From Cryptoclostridium sp964637365 (GTDB lineage Bacteria; Bacillota; Dehalobacteriia; UBA7702), in contig CAZWWH010000036.1 in NCBI GenBank assembly GCA_964637365.1, positions 1 to 15,055 on the forward strand: 15,055 nt of DNA. Direction: 5' to 3'. This document shows, in pieces, positions 14,982 to 15,055 of the stretch (positions within the stretch are counted from its first letter, which is position 1; the number at the start of each line of letters is the position of its first letter). The notes beneath the pieces were generated by a model. That model was not told where the DNA came from and did no database searches. It was given only the letters and a program-made list of their open reading frames with translations. A program made the position numbers and the translations under genes.

Positions 14982-15055
14982 ATGCCCAAAGGAGAACCAA
15001 ACCGTAAGTATTCCCTGAATCACAAGACAGTTCAGAGACTGATGAAGGAACTAGG
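14982..15055 (+). pseudogene. IS3-family transposase frame: OrfA start joined to an internal OrfB segment (partial)
   Basis: The frame reads MPKGEPNRKYS and continues directly with LNHKTVQRLMKEL before the window ends. The first part resembles the N-terminus of IS3-family OrfA proteins (MPKG...KKYT). The second resembles the helix-turn-helix segment (NHKTVQRLMKELG) that in intact elements lies in OrfB, several hundred bases further on. The intervening OrfA HTH and the OrfB start are missing. It is either an internally deleted, non-autonomous copy or an assembly join between repeat copies at the end of a contig. The start is supported by GGGGTG 6 bases upstream. Confidence 0.6.

Larger units (their letters stand above)
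14922..15055 (+). mobile_element. Left (5') end of an IS3-family insertion sequence, running off the window
   Basis: It begins TGAACTGCACCCC (14922-14934), the typical IS3-family left terminus, and has a repeat matching the inverse of the right end at 81-103. An extended -10 (TGGTATACT, 14950-14958) and GGGGTG (14970-14975) precede an ATG at 14982. It is oriented as the element at 1-103, so the two bracket the window as direct copies. Confidence 0.8.

Noticed and set aside
1..15055. CRISPR array, tRNA, rRNA or riboswitch
   Set aside because: No regularly spaced repeats, cloverleaf, rRNA core or riboswitch core was recognised on either strand by eye; a covariance-model scan would be the decisive test.

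Overview
The window reads as a Bacillota (Firmicutes) chromosome of moderate GC. The set rqcH / Ca2+ P-type ATPase / yicC / remA / gmk / rpoZ / coaBC corresponds to the Bacillus subtilis yloA-yloB-yloC-remA-gmk-rpoZ-yloI neighbourhood. Shine-Dalgarno sequences are strong, and several starts are TTG. A gene for an actinobacterial-type integration host factor (mIHF) sits inside the operon. That would fit a Negativicutes-like or deep clostridial lineage, but this placement is an inference.

Layout. (1) Bases 1-103 are the last 19 codons and the right inverted repeat of an IS3-family element. (2) Bases 104-423 hold no recognisable gene except the promoter/operator of the next one. (3) A MerR regulator with a GyrI-like ligand domain (424-1242) ends at a strong bidirectional terminator. 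(4) A minus-strand group follows: rqcH, a YbjQ-family gene and a four-helix membrane protein (3912 down to 1331). (5) Divergent from rqcH is a long plus-strand housekeeping run: Ca2+-type P-ATPase, yicC, mIHF, remA, gmk, rpoZ, coaBC, metK (4063-11490), closed by a second bidirectional terminator. (6) A minus-strand OmpR-family response regulator and histidine kinase pair (13751 down to 11611). (7) A plus-strand AraC-type regulator with a GyrI-like domain (14021-14878). (8) From 14922 to the end is the left end of another IS3-family element in the same orientation. Its reading frame appears to join the OrfA start directly to an internal OrfB segment.

How the genes work together. The central operon combines RNA decay (YicC), two small DNA-binding chromosome proteins (mIHF and RemA), GMP kinase, RNA polymerase omega, coenzyme A synthesis and S-adenosylmethionine synthesis. 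Many of its genes overlap or nearly touch, so they are probably co-transcribed. RqcH (rescue of stalled large ribosomal subunits) is transcribed away from it. The two ligand-sensing regulators at the outer edges (MerR-GyrI and AraC-GyrI) look accessory and have no adjacent transporter. No CRISPR array, rRNA or tRNA gene was recognised. I see no wholly new system. The most unusual points are the mIHF-RemA pair in one operon, the fused IS3 reading frame at the right edge, and in-frame internal starts that could release free GyrI domains from both edge regulators.
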